From contig VAWP01000055.1 in the NCBI GenBank assembly GCA_005888295.1, positions 1 to 32,850 of the forward strand: a stretch of DNA of 32,850 nt, read 5' to 3'. The notes under the pieces were generated by a model, which was not told the DNA's origin, did no database searches, and was given only the letters and a program-made list of their open reading frames with translations. The position numbers were made by a program, and so were the translations under genes. Below are positions 8,998-17,565 of the stretch, piece after piece. The stretch is from Actinomycetota bacterium (GTDB lineage: Bacteria; Actinomycetota; Acidimicrobiia; Acidimicrobiales; AC-9). The stretch's first letter is position 1; each line of letters begins with the position of its first letter.

Positions 8998-9135
8998 AGG
9001 CGGCCCCTCCGTCCTGGCACCCGGGAGCACCACGAAAGCCTGTGCCACCAGGACTGTCGCTCGCCCCGGTGCCGCTGCGCGCAGACTAACCCCGCTCGCC
9101 CCCGCCTGCTCCGAGAACGAGTGGACGGGCGGCAC

Positions 9136-9565
9136 TCAACCGGTGCTGACGGTGGTGGCGCCGTAGCGCCGCTTTTCCTTCTCGAGGTCGAGGGGCGCGA
9201 TCTGGACGGACTGGGCGCTCTCGTCCAACAGCTCCACCGGCACCGCCCACATGACCACCGACCAGGGCGCCGCGCTCGGTGAGGACCGCCCGGAGACGAT
9301 CGAGCTCCTCGAGGGTGTTCACCTGCCACGCGAGGTGGTAGAGCCCGACGGTTCCGCGGCCCGCCTCGGATCCACCGACCTCGTCTCCGACGCTGAACAG
9401 CCCGAGATCGTGATCGTTGTCAGAACCGGGCGAGCGCAGGAAGATCGCCTTGCCATCGCCGATCTCGTGGCGGACGACGAGCCCGAGGACGTCGGTGTAG
9501 AAGGCTGCGCTCCGTCGAGCGTCACGGACGTAGAGCACGGCGTGGTTCAAACGGGTGATCGGCAT
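9136..9565 (-). pseudogene. VOC (glyoxalase/dioxygenase fold) protein, internal deletion with frameshift
   Basis: The N-terminal part shows a VOC module: LNHAVLYVRDARRSAAFYTDVLGL with a metal-ligand histidine (H8), and GLYHLAWQV with the second. After TERGALVG the frame is lost at about 9253-9262. The correct ending, VMWAVPVELLDESAQ and then PLDLEKEKRRYGA, is found in another frame and stops at 9136. The family's middle part (the DHG...KSLYxxDPDGxEFE segment, which carries the third metal ligand, Glu) is missing between the two. So about 20 residues are lost and the frame is shifted. Intact relatives are metal enzymes such as glyoxalases or ring-cleaving dioxygenases; the substrate cannot be read here. 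Confidence 0.75.
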
Positions 9566-9661
9566 CTCGTCTCCAATCTCGGAGCACCGCTTGCGCGGCG
9601 CCCCCGCACACTCGCCAGCACTGCCGGGCGCTCGATCATTCCCGCCGCCCCTTCCCCGGTC

Positions 9662-10429
9662 CTACCGGGCGGCCCCGGACGGGTCGTCGCCCGACAGGCG
9701 GGCCAGATCACGCTGGAGCTCGTCCAGGCGAGCCTGCAGGAGGGCCACCTCGGCGGCGACGACGGCGAGCGACGGCTCGCCCGCCCTGGCGGGGCCACGG
9801 GGGCCGCCCGCCCGGGGCTCCACGGCACCGGGCTCCGGGACGCAGAGCGAGGCGTCGGCCGGTCTGCCGGCCGGGGCGGGCTCACAATCGCTCACCACGC
9901 TGATCGTTCCACCGAGGCGCTCTGCGAGGGCCCGGAACGTCAGTCCGGCCGACCACCCTCCACAGCCGGCACACGTCGGTTCGAGCTGGCGCCAGCCGGC
10001 GAGCCCGCTCCCGCTGTCGACGAGCACCGTCGCCGGGCGACCGCACCGGCAACGACCGACACGGACCGTGCGCACCCGTTGTCTGCCGTAGCGAAGGCCG
10101 TCCTGGTAGCGGATGAAGTTCCCGGTGACGGCCACCTCGAGCAGGACCGTGGGTCGATACCTCGTCTCGCACGCCATCGCCCGCGCCGGAGCGAGCGCAT
10201 GGAAGCAGTAGAAGCCACAGCTGCAGGTGCGCTTGGGCGGGGTGTGCCGACGGCTCCATACACAAGCGGCCTCGGCCAGGGGACCGTAGACATGCTGGCC
10301 GCCGATCGACAGGCCGGCGAACCCGGCCCAGCGGTCGTCGGCTGACAGGAACGGATAGGCGAGCTTGTACCCGGTCAGCGGACCGGCTGGCTCTTCGACG
10401 GGCAGTGAGCGGCGGAGCAGCGACCGCAT
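9662..10429 (-). CDS. Cysteine-rich protein of unknown function
   Basis: A 255-residue protein I do not recognise. Residues 65-165 contain paired cysteines in the spacing of zinc-binding knuckles: CSCGFYCFHA, GRCRCGRPATV and CAGCGGW. The N-terminal part includes GPLTGYKLAYPFL and GGQHVYGPLAEA. The end is Arg/Ala-rich with a helical stretch (EVALLQARLDELQRDLARL) that may form a coiled coil. It starts 5 bases after the stop of the small upstream gene, so the two are probably translated from one message. GC-rich DNA can keep false frames open, but regular CxC/CxxC motifs and the linked small gene favour a real protein. No function is proposed beyond likely metal binding. Confidence 0.6.
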   Translation of the reverse strand: MRSLLRRSLPVEEPAGPLTGYKLAYPFLSADDRWAGFAGLSIGGQHVYGPLAEAACVWSRRHTPPKRTCSCGFYCFHALAPARAMACETRYRPTVLLEVAVTGNFIRYQDGLRYGRQRVRTVRVGRCRCGRPATVLVDSGSGLAGWRQLEPTCAGCGGWSAGLTFRALAERLGGTISVVSDCEPAPAGRPADASLCVPEPGAVEPRAGGPRGPARAGEPSLAVVAAEVALLQARLDELQRDLARLSGDDPSGAAR

Positions 10430-10434
10430 CCCAC

Positions 10435-10602
10435 TCAGCGGGCGACGGTGGGCTGATCCTCTGGGTCTCGTGGCGCAGGCCGCGCAGCGGCGGTGGGCTC
10501 GCCTTCCCGCCGGGGATCGGTGTCGACCTCATCGAGTTGCGTGGGCGAGACCTCCGCTGGCTCTTCGATGAAGCCCTTGGTCTCCTCCTTGCCGAGTCGC
10601 AT
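10435..10602 (-). CDS. Small charged protein of unknown function (55 residues)
   Basis: Starts at ATG 10602 behind a very strong ribosome site (GAGGGAGGG, 4 bases upstream) and ends 5 bases before the Cys-rich gene at 10429. The product, beginning MRLGKEETKGFIEEPAE, is rich in Glu, Asp, Pro and Arg, has no hydrophobic segment and looks disordered. The longer frame upstream of 10602 crosses the regulatory region and is not supported. It could be a small accessory protein or a translated leader that couples translation to the next gene. Confidence 0.5.
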   Translation of the reverse strand: MRLGKEETKGFIEEPAEVSPTQLDEVDTDPRREGEPTAAARPAPRDPEDQPTVAR

Positions 10603-10950
10603 GTCACCCTCCCTCTCACGGTGCCCATGGGCACAACGGCTGTTCACAACCGTACGTTCACCGTGACGGCAGACACAGAATAGGTCGCTCGACGATGACG
10701 GGCACGTGGAGCGCAAGCTCGTTTCGCAATTGACCCCTTGTCCTCCGAGGTGCTCACGCGTAACCTCCCCGGAGAGTTCGGTGGAGGAATCTCCGAGTCG
10801 TTGTGCGACTCGGCGGCGAAGAGGGGGAACATCGCGCTGAGCGGCTCGGGTGAGCTTGGCTCCTGAGTCGTAACCACCCATCCAACGGGCATAGATCGAT
10901 GACGCCCTGCGTTACAAGCGTCCCAACGATCGTGCGACACAGCGAGGACC
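10603..10950. other. Non-coding gap of 348 bases with a palindrome and a hairpin
   Basis: Lies between divergent genes (10602 minus, 10951 plus) and should contain both promoters. It holds a perfect 14-bp palindrome GTGCCCATGGGCAC at 10621-10634, just upstream of the minus-strand ribosome site, a plausible operator. It also holds a perfect hairpin at 10793-10813 (CCGAGTCG, TTGTG loop, CGACTCGG). The hairpin is not next to a gene end, so it may belong to a leader of the plus-strand gene or to a small RNA. No coding frame is convincing. Confidence 0.55.
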
Positions 10951-11373
10951 ATGAACCGCATCATGACCAAAACCGACGAGTACGGCGTCGACTTCCTTGA
11001 CCACCAGCGTCAGCTGCTGCTCGAGGAGCGAACCCGGCAGCAGCACCTCGCCGAGGGACTGCAAGCCGATGTGGCCGAGCTCACCGCCGAGCGTGACATG
11101 AGCGACACCGACGTCGAGGACGGCTTCGGCGAAGGAGCCGGCATGGTCGTGGACCGCGACCGCGACCAGACGCTGCATGCCACCGCAATGGCGGCACTCC
11201 TCGAGATCGAGGCCGCTCTGGACCGGGTCGAATCGGGCACCTACGGGCGGTGTGCCTCGTGTGGCGAGCAGATCCCTTCGGCGCGGCTGGAAGCCATGCC
11301 GGCAGCGACCGTGTGCGTGACCTGCAAGGGCGGCAGCCTGTCTCGCCGCCGGGCGGCGGCGACGACGCGGTAG
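10951..11373 (+). CDS. DksA/TraR-family C4 zinc-finger protein
   Basis: A 140-residue protein with an N-terminal pair of helices (about residues 12-50, then 70-95, rich in Glu, Gln, Arg and Leu) and a C-terminal four-cysteine zinc finger, GRCASCGEQI... ending VCVTCKG. This is the DksA/TraR arrangement; proteins of this type enter the secondary channel of RNA polymerase and modulate initiation, or have unknown roles in actinobacteria. The loop between helices carries acidic residues (SDTDVEDGFGEG). ATG 10951 has GAGG just upstream; ATG 10963 is an alternative. The tail SRRRAAATTR is basic. Function is inferred from the family. Confidence 0.85.
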   Translation: MNRIMTKTDEYGVDFLDHQRQLLLEERTRQQHLAEGLQADVAELTAERDMSDTDVEDGFGEGAGMVVDRDRDQTLHATAMAALLEIEAALDRVESGTYGRCASCGEQIPSARLEAMPAATVCVTCKGGSLSRRRAAATTR

Positions 11374-11397
11374 CGCGCCTCCCACCGGGTCACAACC

Positions 11398-12994
11398 TCA
11401 CCGGGAGGCGCGGTAGCGGCGGATCAGCGCGTTGGTCGACGTGTCGTGGTCGAGCTCCGGCTCGGTCGGCGCCGTCAGCTCCGGCAGGATGCGGTTGGCG
11501 AGGACCTTCCCCAGCTCGACCCCCCACTGGTCGAAGGAGTTGATGTCCCAGATCGCCCCCTGGGTGAACACCTTGTGCTCGTAGAGGGCGACGAGCTCGC
11601 CGAGCAGGCGGGGCGCCAGCTTGGGCCCGAGGATGGTGTTGGTCGGGTGGTTGGCGCGGAAGGTGCGATGGGGCACCTGGGCGGCAGGTACTCCCTCGGC
11701 CTCGACCTCCTGGCTCGTCTTGCCGAAGGCGAGGGCCTCGGTCTGGGCGAAGAAGTTCGCCATCAGGAGGTCGTGGTGGCCGCCGACGACGTGGTTGGGC
11801 TGACAGAACCCGATGAAGTCGCAGGGGACGAGCTTCGTGCCCTGGTGGATCAGCTGGTAGAAGGCGTGCTGTCCGTTGGTCCCGGGCTGGCCCCACACGA
11901 TCGGGCCGGTCTGGCAGTCGACGGGCCTGCCTTTCCGGTCGACCGACTTGCCGTTGCTCTCCATGTCGAGCTGTTGCAGGTACGCGCTGAACCGACCCAG
12001 GTACTGGTTGTACGGGAGAATGGCCTGGGTCTGGGCACCGAAGAAGTCGTCGTACCAGAGCCCGATCAGGCCGAGTATCACCGGCATGTTGGCCTCGAGA
12101 GGGGCGGTCCGGAAGTGCTCGTCCATGGCGTGGAAGCCGGCGAGCATGTCCATGAAGTTGTCGGCTCCGATCGCCACCATCAGTGACAGACCGATGGCGG
12201 AGTCGTACGAGTACCGGCCGCCTACCCAGTCCCAGAACTCGAACATGTTGTCGGCGTCGATGCCGAACTCCTCGACCTTGGTCCGATTGGTGGAGACAGC
12301 GACGAAGTGCCTGCTGACCGCCTTCTCGTCGCCCAGGCCGCCGACCAGCCAATCCCGCGCCGTGTGGGCGTTGGTCAGCGTCTCGACCGTGGTGAAGGTC
12401 TTCGAAGACACCACGAACAGCGTCTCGGCCGGATCGAGGTCGCGAGTGGCCTCCCAGATGTCCGTGCCGTCCACGTTGGACACGAAGCGGACCGTCAACG
12501 ACCGGTCGCTGTAGTCCTGGAGAGCCTCGTACGCCATGGCCGGGCCCAGATCGGAGCCGCCGATCCCGATGTTGACCACGTTGGCGATCCGTCGTCCCGT
12601 GTAGCCCGTCCACTCGCCATCTCTCACCCGGTCGCTGAACTCGCGCATCTTCCGGAGAACGGCGTGGACCTCGGGTACGACGTCGGTGCCGTCGAGCAGG
12701 ATCGACGTCCCGACGGGAGCGCGGAGGGCCACGTGCAGGACGGGCCGGTCCTCGGTCACGTTGATCCGCCGGCCGCTGAACATGTCGTCGACCCGCTGGC
12801 GGAGCTCGGCTCGCTCGGCCAGCGCCCGGAGGAGCTGGAGCGTCTCGCCGGTGATCATCGAGCGTCATCGCCTCGCCCCGACGCGGATCGCGGGCGAAGA
12901 GCTCCCGGAGGTGGACGCCTTCGACCTGGGCGAAGTGGCTCTGGAGGGCCTGCCACTCGACCGTCTCGGTGATGCGGGCCGCGGTCTCGGTCAT
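11398..12994 (-). pseudogene. pgi: Glucose-6-phosphate isomerase, frame broken near the N-terminus
   Basis: Catalyses glucose-6-phosphate to fructose-6-phosphate. From 12858 to 11398 the frame is a near-complete Pgi: [35 protein letters not shown], the catalytic-site stretch [26 protein letters not shown]-like [14 protein letters not shown], and [10 protein letters not shown]. The true N-terminus lies in another frame from 12994 ([28 protein letters not shown]). Between MTL and ITGETLQLL the family's (A/V)GDLYxDYSKHR segment, about a dozen residues, is absent at 12853-12860 and the frame shifts there. The gene starts 16 bases after dnaB, probably in the same transcript. Translation from the internal ATG 12858 would give an N-terminally truncated enzyme of 486 residues. 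Identity is certain; whether the break is real is open. Confidence 0.92.
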
Positions 12995-13010
12995 GCCGGT
13001 AGGTTGCCAC

Positions 13011-15665
13011 TCACACCCGAGCCATGTTGGCGAAGCGGGTGTAGTGCTCGAGGAACGCCAGCTGGGTCAGCCCGGTCGGCCCGTTGCGGTGCTTCGACAG
13101 GATGACCTCCGCCGTTCCTCGGTCCGGCGAGTCGGGGTGGTACACCTCGTCCCGGTAGATGAAGAGGACCACATCGGCGTCCTGCTCCAGCGAGTTGTGG
13201 GCGATCACCCCGTTCGCCACGAAGTTGTGGGTGCCTTCCACAGTGGCGTCGAAGGTGGGCACGGGTCCGAGCGGGACGATCTCCACCACCTCGTCCCACA
13301 TCACCTCTGACGAGGCGAGAGCAGCAAGCTCCCGATCACCGAGCGTCGCGGCCATCTGGCCGAGCCGGGTCCTGGAGAACCGGCGTGGACGTCGGGCGTC
13401 ACCGAGAAGATACGAGCCGCAATACCCCTCGTTCAGAGCGGTTGCCAGGGCGCGATGCGTGACTCCCGTACGTCGCAGGGAGTCCCGAACCTGCTCCGCC
13501 ACCGCCCACGGCACCAGGTCGACGTTGGGATTCGGCTTGATGGCCCGCAGGATGTCGTGGCATTCAGGGATCCGGGCTCCTCGCTCCCCATGACATCCAA
13601 CGACCACGAGGAACTTCGAGATCTCTCTCGCTCCATCGATGCGGACATGCCAGTTGTCCCGGGCACCTGCCTTGCGGGCCTTCGACAGCCGCGTGCGGAT
13701 GTCGAGGCGCAGGAGAGCCCGACGTACGCCGTCGGCCAGGCGCCGGCTGGCTGACGCGTAGTAGGCCCGCACCACCTGACCCCGAGCATTTCGAGTGATC
13801 GTTATCGACCCGTCGGTCGCCCACAGGTGACGGAGGAACAGGGCGATCTTGTGATCGGGAAGAGCAAAGATCTCTTCCGGAATGAACTTGTCCGGCGCCC
13901 GAGATCCCCACAACCCCATCGGCTCGAGCCAATTGCGGAGCGGATGACGTCTCCCGTGTGTAAGCCGGTACGGCGCCGGCAGCCACAGCAACCAGGTCCT
14001 GCCCTGTTGCTTGCCCTGGACCCTGATCCCGAACGAGCGGAGGGCCGCTTGCTCGACGGCCAGCTTGTTTGCCTGGTCCGCCGTGGCGTACTTCACGCCA
14101 TTTGGTCCCATCGAGCCGTCGCCCAGAAGGTGAGCCAGGAGGACCAGCTCGTCGTCGCACCAGGCGCTCGGCTGCTGCGGCCGGCCAATCCGGCGCGGGA
14201 CGGCGAGGTGGTCACCGGGAGCGAGCTGGTCGAGGCGGGTCCAACCCGTCACGGTACGGAATTGATGGTTGGCGGTGGCCTCGACCTCGTACCCGGACGC
14301 CAGCCGAAGGCGGTAGACCGGCTTCACCCCTGAAGGAAATGCGTTCACCAGGCGGCGAGGTTCCATCTCCCAGTCCTCGTTCAACGACCACACGAGTGGC
14401 TGCTCCTGACTCAGCACCAGCTCGCCCAGTGTCACCTCCTGGCCGTTGTCGGCACGCAGCAGCCGGGTGGATGCCGGCATGCAGCCCGACTCCCTCAGGT
14501 CCGCGAGCACGGGGCGCTTGTCGGCCCGCATCTCGAGGTTGCGCGACAGCTGGGACAGGGCAACGACCGGTACGTCGAGCTCGCGGGCCAGGATCTTGAG
14601 CCCCCGGCTGATCTCCGAGACCTCCACCTGGCGGTTCTCCGCGGTGGTGCGACCGGACATCAGCTGGAGGTAGTCCACGACCACCAGCCCCAGACCCTCC
14701 CTGCTCTTCAGCCGGCGTGCCTTGGCCCGGATGTCCATGACCGTGACGTTGGGGTTGTCGTCGATGAAGATCGGCGCCTCACCGAGGTGGCCGATGGCCG
14801 TGCTGATCTTCGGCCAGTCGGACTCGAGCAGCCGGCCGTTCCGCATCCGGGTGGCGTCGACCCGGGCCTCGGCGCACAGCAGGCGCTGGGTGAGCTCGAG
14901 GTGGCTCATCTCGAGAGAGAAGAGCAGCACGGGGAGGCGACTCTCCATGGCCGCGTGGGCCACGAGACCGAGGGCGAAGGCCGTCTTTCCCATGCTGGGC
15001 CGGCCGCCGACGATGACGAGGTTGGAGGGCTGCAGGCCGGAGAGCCGCTCGTCGAGATCGTTGTACCCGGTGGGGATACCGGTGATCGCGTCCCCCCGGT
15101 CGTACAACGACTCCAGGTTGTCCAGCGTGCGGGCCAGAAGGTCCCGTACCGTGGCGACCGTGTCGACGCCCCGGCGCTGGGCCACCTCGAACACCATCGT
15201 CTCGGCCCGGTCCACCGCCGCGGTCACGTCGTCCGGCACCTGGTAGCCCAGCTCGGCGATCTCGGCGGCGACGCCGATCATCCTGCGCAGGAGCGCATGC
15301 TCCTCGACGATCCGCGCGTAGCGGCCGGCGTTGGAGATGGCCGGGGTGTTCGCCTGCAGCGAGATCAGCGTCGCCGGGCCCCCGATGGCGTCCAGCAATC
15401 CTGCCCGGCGGAGCTCGTCGGCGATGGTCACCGGGTCGGCCGGCTCGCCCTGGGCGTACAAGGTGGTTACGGCGTCGAAGATGTGGCCGTGAGCAGGCTT
15501 GTAGAAATCGTCCGCCCCGCACTGCTCGACGGCGGTCGCGATGGCGTCCCGCGACAGGATCATCGCTCCGAGAAGCGACTCCTCGGCCTCGAGGTTGTGC
15601 GGCGGGACCCGCCCAGCGGCGCCACTACGCCCCCTGCGGCGGGCGTCGTCGAGCGATTGCACCAT
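13011..15665 (-). CDS. dnaB: Replicative DNA helicase DnaB with an in-frame intein
   Basis: The hexameric helicase that opens the replication fork. The 884-residue precursor has an N-terminal primase-interaction domain (VPPHNLEAEESLLGAM, about residues 20-120), then the RecA-like ATPase domain with Walker A GGRPSMGKTAF, Walker B VVVDYLQLM and SQLSRNLEMR. The ATPase domain is interrupted after DLRESG at residue 394 by a 430-residue intein and resumes at SLEQDADVVLFIYRDEVY. The spliced helicase would have 454 residues, the normal size. ATG 15665 has GAGGG about 9 bases upstream. It lies downstream of rpsF-ssb-rpsR-rplI in the classical order but after a 460-base gap, so it probably has its own promoter. 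No frame damage is seen. Confidence 0.96.
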   Translation of the reverse strand: MVQSLDDARRRGRSGAAGRVPPHNLEAEESLLGAMILSRDAIATAVEQCGADDFYKPAHGHIFDAVTTLYAQGEPADPVTIADELRRAGLLDAIGGPATLISLQANTPAISNAGRYARIVEEHALLRRMIGVAAEIAELGYQVPDDVTAAVDRAETMVFEVAQRRGVDTVATVRDLLARTLDNLESLYDRGDAITGIPTGYNDLDERLSGLQPSNLVIVGGRPSMGKTAFALGLVAHAAMESRLPVLLFSLEMSHLELTQRLLCAEARVDATRMRNGRLLESDWPKISTAIGHLGEAPIFIDDNPNVTVMDIRAKARRLKSREGLGLVVVDYLQLMSGRTTAENRQVEVSEISRGLKILARELDVPVVALSQLSRNLEMRADKRPVLADLRESGCMPASTRLLRADNGQEVTLGELVLSQEQPLVWSLNEDWEMEPRRLVNAFPSGVKPVYRLRLASGYEVEATANHQFRTVTGWTRLDQLAPGDHLAVPRRIGRPQQPSAWCDDELVLLAHLLGDGSMGPNGVKYATADQANKLAVEQAALRSFGIRVQGKQQGRTWLLWLPAPYRLTHGRRHPLRNWLEPMGLWGSRAPDKFIPEEIFALPDHKIALFLRHLWATDGSITITRNARGQVVRAYYASASRRLADGVRRALLRLDIRTRLSKARKAGARDNWHVRIDGAREISKFLVVVGCHGERGARIPECHDILRAIKPNPNVDLVPWAVAEQVRDSLRRTGVTHRALATALNEGYCGSYLLGDARRPRRFSRTRLGQMAATLGDRELAALASSEVMWDEVVEIVPLGPVPTFDATVEGTHNFVANGVIAHNSLEQDADVVLFIYRDEVYHPDSPDRGTAEVILSKHRNGPTGLTQLAFLEHYTRFANMARV
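13194..14483 (-). other. DnaB intein with LAGLIDADG homing endonuclease (430 residues)
   Basis: A protein-splicing element inside dnaB. It begins with Cys (CMPASTRLL), has the block B motif TANH in YEVEATANHQF, and ends VIAHN with Ser as the first residue of the following extein. All residues for standard class 1 splicing are present. The central part shows two LAGLIDADG-type helices, LLAHLLGDGSM and LFLRHLWATDGSI, each with its catalytic Asp, so the homing nuclease may be active. The insertion site, DLRESG / S-LEQDAD, is the site used by the Synechocystis and Rhodothermus DnaB inteins. It spans precursor residues 395-824. Confidence 0.93.
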
Positions 15666-16127
15666 GGCGCCCTACCCTCGCCGCGATGCCTGTGAGGTTG
15701 CCAGGGGACGACTTGTTGATTTGGCTGGGGATTGGCAGTGGATTACGCGCGCACGACCGCCAGGCATACGTCGACCGTACCGACCGGGTGTATCGGTGAC
15801 GCGGATCGCCCCGCGCGTCGGGCGCGTCGCACCTCAGCTCTCGAACCTGTGCGGGCGATCCGGCCGAGCGCCTCGTCCCGGTTCTTCGAAATCCGGGCCG
15901 ATGCGCTCGTCCGGCTCCCCCTGTGCCGTCGGCCGTGTCTCAGCACCCCAGCGTCGGCACGCTGCTCTGAAAGAGAGAGGAGCAGCCGCCCGCCTCTGTC
16001 AGAGAACCGCCATCGCTCGTCGGGCCAGAGGGGCCGGTGCCTCGGGTGGCTGCCATTTCGTAAGAACTGGCAGCCAGCCGAGGTACCGGTTCCTCACCGC
16101 CCGATGGCGCGCCAGCGAACCGGCACG
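15666..16127. other. Gap of 462 bases between rplI and dnaB without a supported gene
   Basis: Long open frames cross it on the plus strand but show no recognisable protein and overlap rplI and rpsR antisense. It should hold the end of the rplI transcript (hairpin at 16047-16076) and the dnaB promoter, which I cannot place with confidence. Base composition is slightly less GC-rich than in the genes. Nothing else was seen. Confidence 0.5.
16047..16076 (-). terminator. Hairpin, probable end of the rpsF-ssb-rpsR-rplI transcript
   Basis: A perfect 9-bp inverted repeat, TGGCTGCCA (16047-16055) and TGGCAGCCA (16068-16076), with a 12-base loop, 51 bases after the rplI stop. There is no T-run after it on the minus strand, so it may be an inefficient or factor-assisted terminator or an RNA 3' stabiliser. 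Confidence 0.5.
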
Positions 16128-16592
16128 TTACCCCGAGCGGGCGGCGGCGCCGGCGACGACTTCCACCGTGAGCTGGAACTCGACCTCGGGGTGGAGCTTG
16201 ACCGTGACCTCGTGCATACCGAGGGTCTTGATCGGCTCGTCCAGGACGAGGCGGCGGCGGTCGAGCTCGACGCTCGACTGGTCGGTGACCGCCTGAGCGA
16301 TGTCCGCCGCGGTCACCGACCCGAACAGCCGTCCCTCGGCGCCTGCTCGCACGGGTATCCGGATCGGCGTGGGCACCAGCTGGCGGGCTACGGCCTCGGC
16401 TCCCTCACGTTGCCTGGCGTCGTGGACATCGCGGGCCTTGCGCATGGCGGCCGCCTGCGCCGTCACGCCCGGGGTGGCCCGCATGGCCTGGCCCTTCGGC
16501 ACCAGGAAGTTGCGGGCGTAGCCGTCAGCGACCTCGACGATGTCCCCCCGCTTGCCGACGCCCGTGACGTCGGCCCTCAGGACGACCCTCAC
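16128..16592 (-). CDS. rplI: 50S ribosomal protein bL9
   Basis: A large-subunit ribosomal protein that binds 23S rRNA near the L1 stalk and protrudes onto the neighbouring ribosome. The 154-residue sequence has the typical N-terminal domain ([36 protein letters not shown]), a connecting helix and the C-terminal domain with [13 protein letters not shown] and [13 protein letters not shown]. The length is normal. ATG 16592 overlaps the stop of rpsR (ATGA, 16589-16592), so the two are translationally coupled. It is the last gene of the rpsF-ssb-rpsR-rplI unit. Confidence 0.97.
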   Translation of the reverse strand: MRVVLRADVTGVGKRGDIVEVADGYARNFLVPKGQAMRATPGVTAQAAAMRKARDVHDARQREGAEAVARQLVPTPIRIPVRAGAEGRLFGSVTAADIAQAVTDQSSVELDRRRLVLDEPIKTLGMHEVTVKLHPEVEFQLTVEVVAGAAARSG

Positions 16593-17077
16593 TGGTCACC
16601 GCCGGCGCGCACGTCGGCAGCGACAGGTGCCTCGGTGGGGGCCGCCTCGCCGTCTCCGGTGGCGGCAGCGCCATCTCCGGGCACCGCCGGAGCATCACCG
16701 GCGCCCGGCGCTGGTGCTCCTGTGCCCACCGGGGTCTCGACCTCCCGCTCGACGCGCGGCACGACCGGCCTGGGCGCACCGCGGCCTCCACGGCCGGAGC
16801 GTTCGGTCATGGTGCGCTGGCTGTACGGGAGCAGAGCCAGCTCCCGGGCCGTCTTGATGGCCACGGCGACATCGCGTTGATGCTGAGCGCAATTGCCGCT
16901 GACCCGCCGGGCCCGGATCTTGCCCCGGTCGCTCATGAACTTCCTGAGCAGGTTGACGTCCTTGTAGTCGACCCAGTCGATGTGGTCCTTGCAGAAGATG
17001 CAGACCTTCTTCTTGGTTCTCCGCCCCGCATCCTTGGAGGACCGCTTCGATCGGTCCCGGTCACCACCGCGGGGCAT
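16589..17077 (-). CDS. rpsR: 30S ribosomal protein bS18 with a long Pro/Ala/Gly tail
   Basis: The core at residues 20-92 is a standard bS18: [60 protein letters not shown]26, C29, C63 and H66 form a zinc site, so this is the zinc-binding (C+) form. bS18 pairs with bS6 on the platform of the small subunit. Unusually, about 70 residues follow the core: an Arg/Gly patch (ERSGRGGRG) and then an acidic, Pro/Ala/Gly/Thr-rich stretch. The protein is therefore 162 residues, about twice the usual 75-90. The frame overlaps rplI in the ATGA manner, which confirms that the tail is translated through to the true stop. Its start overlaps the ssb stop by one base. Confidence 0.95.
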   Translation of the reverse strand: MPRGGDRDRSKRSSKDAGRRTKKKVCIFCKDHIDWVDYKDVNLLRKFMSDRGKIRARRVSGNCAQHQRDVAVAIKTARELALLPYSQRTMTERSGRGGRGAPRPVVPRVEREVETPVGTGAPAPGAGDAPAVPGDGAAATGDGEAAPTEAPVAADVRAGGDQ

Positions 17078-17547
17078 CAGAAGGGCTCCTCACCGTGGTC
17101 GTACCCGGAGGACTGACCGGCGCCGACGGGGCGGGGGCTGCCGCCCCCACCTCCTCCCGACCCGCCGTCGCCGCCGGGACCCCGGCGCTCGTTCTTGGTG
17201 ACCTGGGCGGTCGCCCAGCGCAGGCTCGGACCGATCTCGTCGGCCACCACCTCGATCTTCGATCGCCGCTCACCTTCGGCGTTCTCCCAGCTGCGCTGGT
17301 CGAGCCGGCCGGTGACGATCACGCGGGAGCCGCGGACGAGGCTCTCGCTCGTGTTCTCGGCCATCTCCCGCCAGCACACCACGTCGAAGAAGGAGGTGGC
17401 CTCCTCCCACTCCTGGGTCTGGCGGTTCTGCCAGCGGCGGTTGACGGCGAGCCCGAAGGACGCGGTCGCCTGCCCAGTCGGCGTGAACCGCAGCTCCGGA
17501 TCGCGCGTGATGTTCCCAACCAAGGTGACATTGTTCCCATTCGACAT
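17077..17547 (-). CDS. ssb: Single-stranded DNA-binding protein
   Basis: A tetrameric protein that coats single-stranded DNA in replication, repair and recombination. The OB-fold covers residues 1-115 ([65 protein letters not shown]). A Gly-rich linker follows and the C-terminal tip ends GEEPF, the acidic-Pro-Phe peptide that recruits partner proteins. The length of 156 residues is typical. It lies between rpsF (18-base gap) and rpsR (1-base overlap), the conserved arrangement. Confidence 0.97.
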   Translation of the reverse strand: MSNGNNVTLVGNITRDPELRFTPTGQATASFGLAVNRRWQNRQTQEWEEATSFFDVVCWREMAENTSESLVRGSRVIVTGRLDQRSWENAEGERRSKIEVVADEIGPSLRWATAQVTKNERRGPGGDGGSGGGGGGSPRPVGAGQSSGYDHGEEPF

Positions 17548-17565
17548 GGTTCCTCCGTTCGAGAG

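Noticed and set aside
10603-10881. Upstream extension of the 55-residue protein to 148 codons
   Set aside because: The extension crosses the hairpin and palindrome, has unprotein-like composition, and a very strong ribosome site marks 10602 as start.
15875-15905. T-arm-like sequence (CCCGG...TTC...CCGGG) in the rplI-dnaB gap
   Set aside because: No acceptor, D or anticodon arms can be drawn around it.
15732-16880. A plus-strand open frame of 382 codons across the gap and rplI/rpsR
   Set aside because: It is antisense to two certain ribosomal protein genes, has no recognisable motif, and its Arg/Pro-rich composition is typical of shadow frames in GC-rich DNA.
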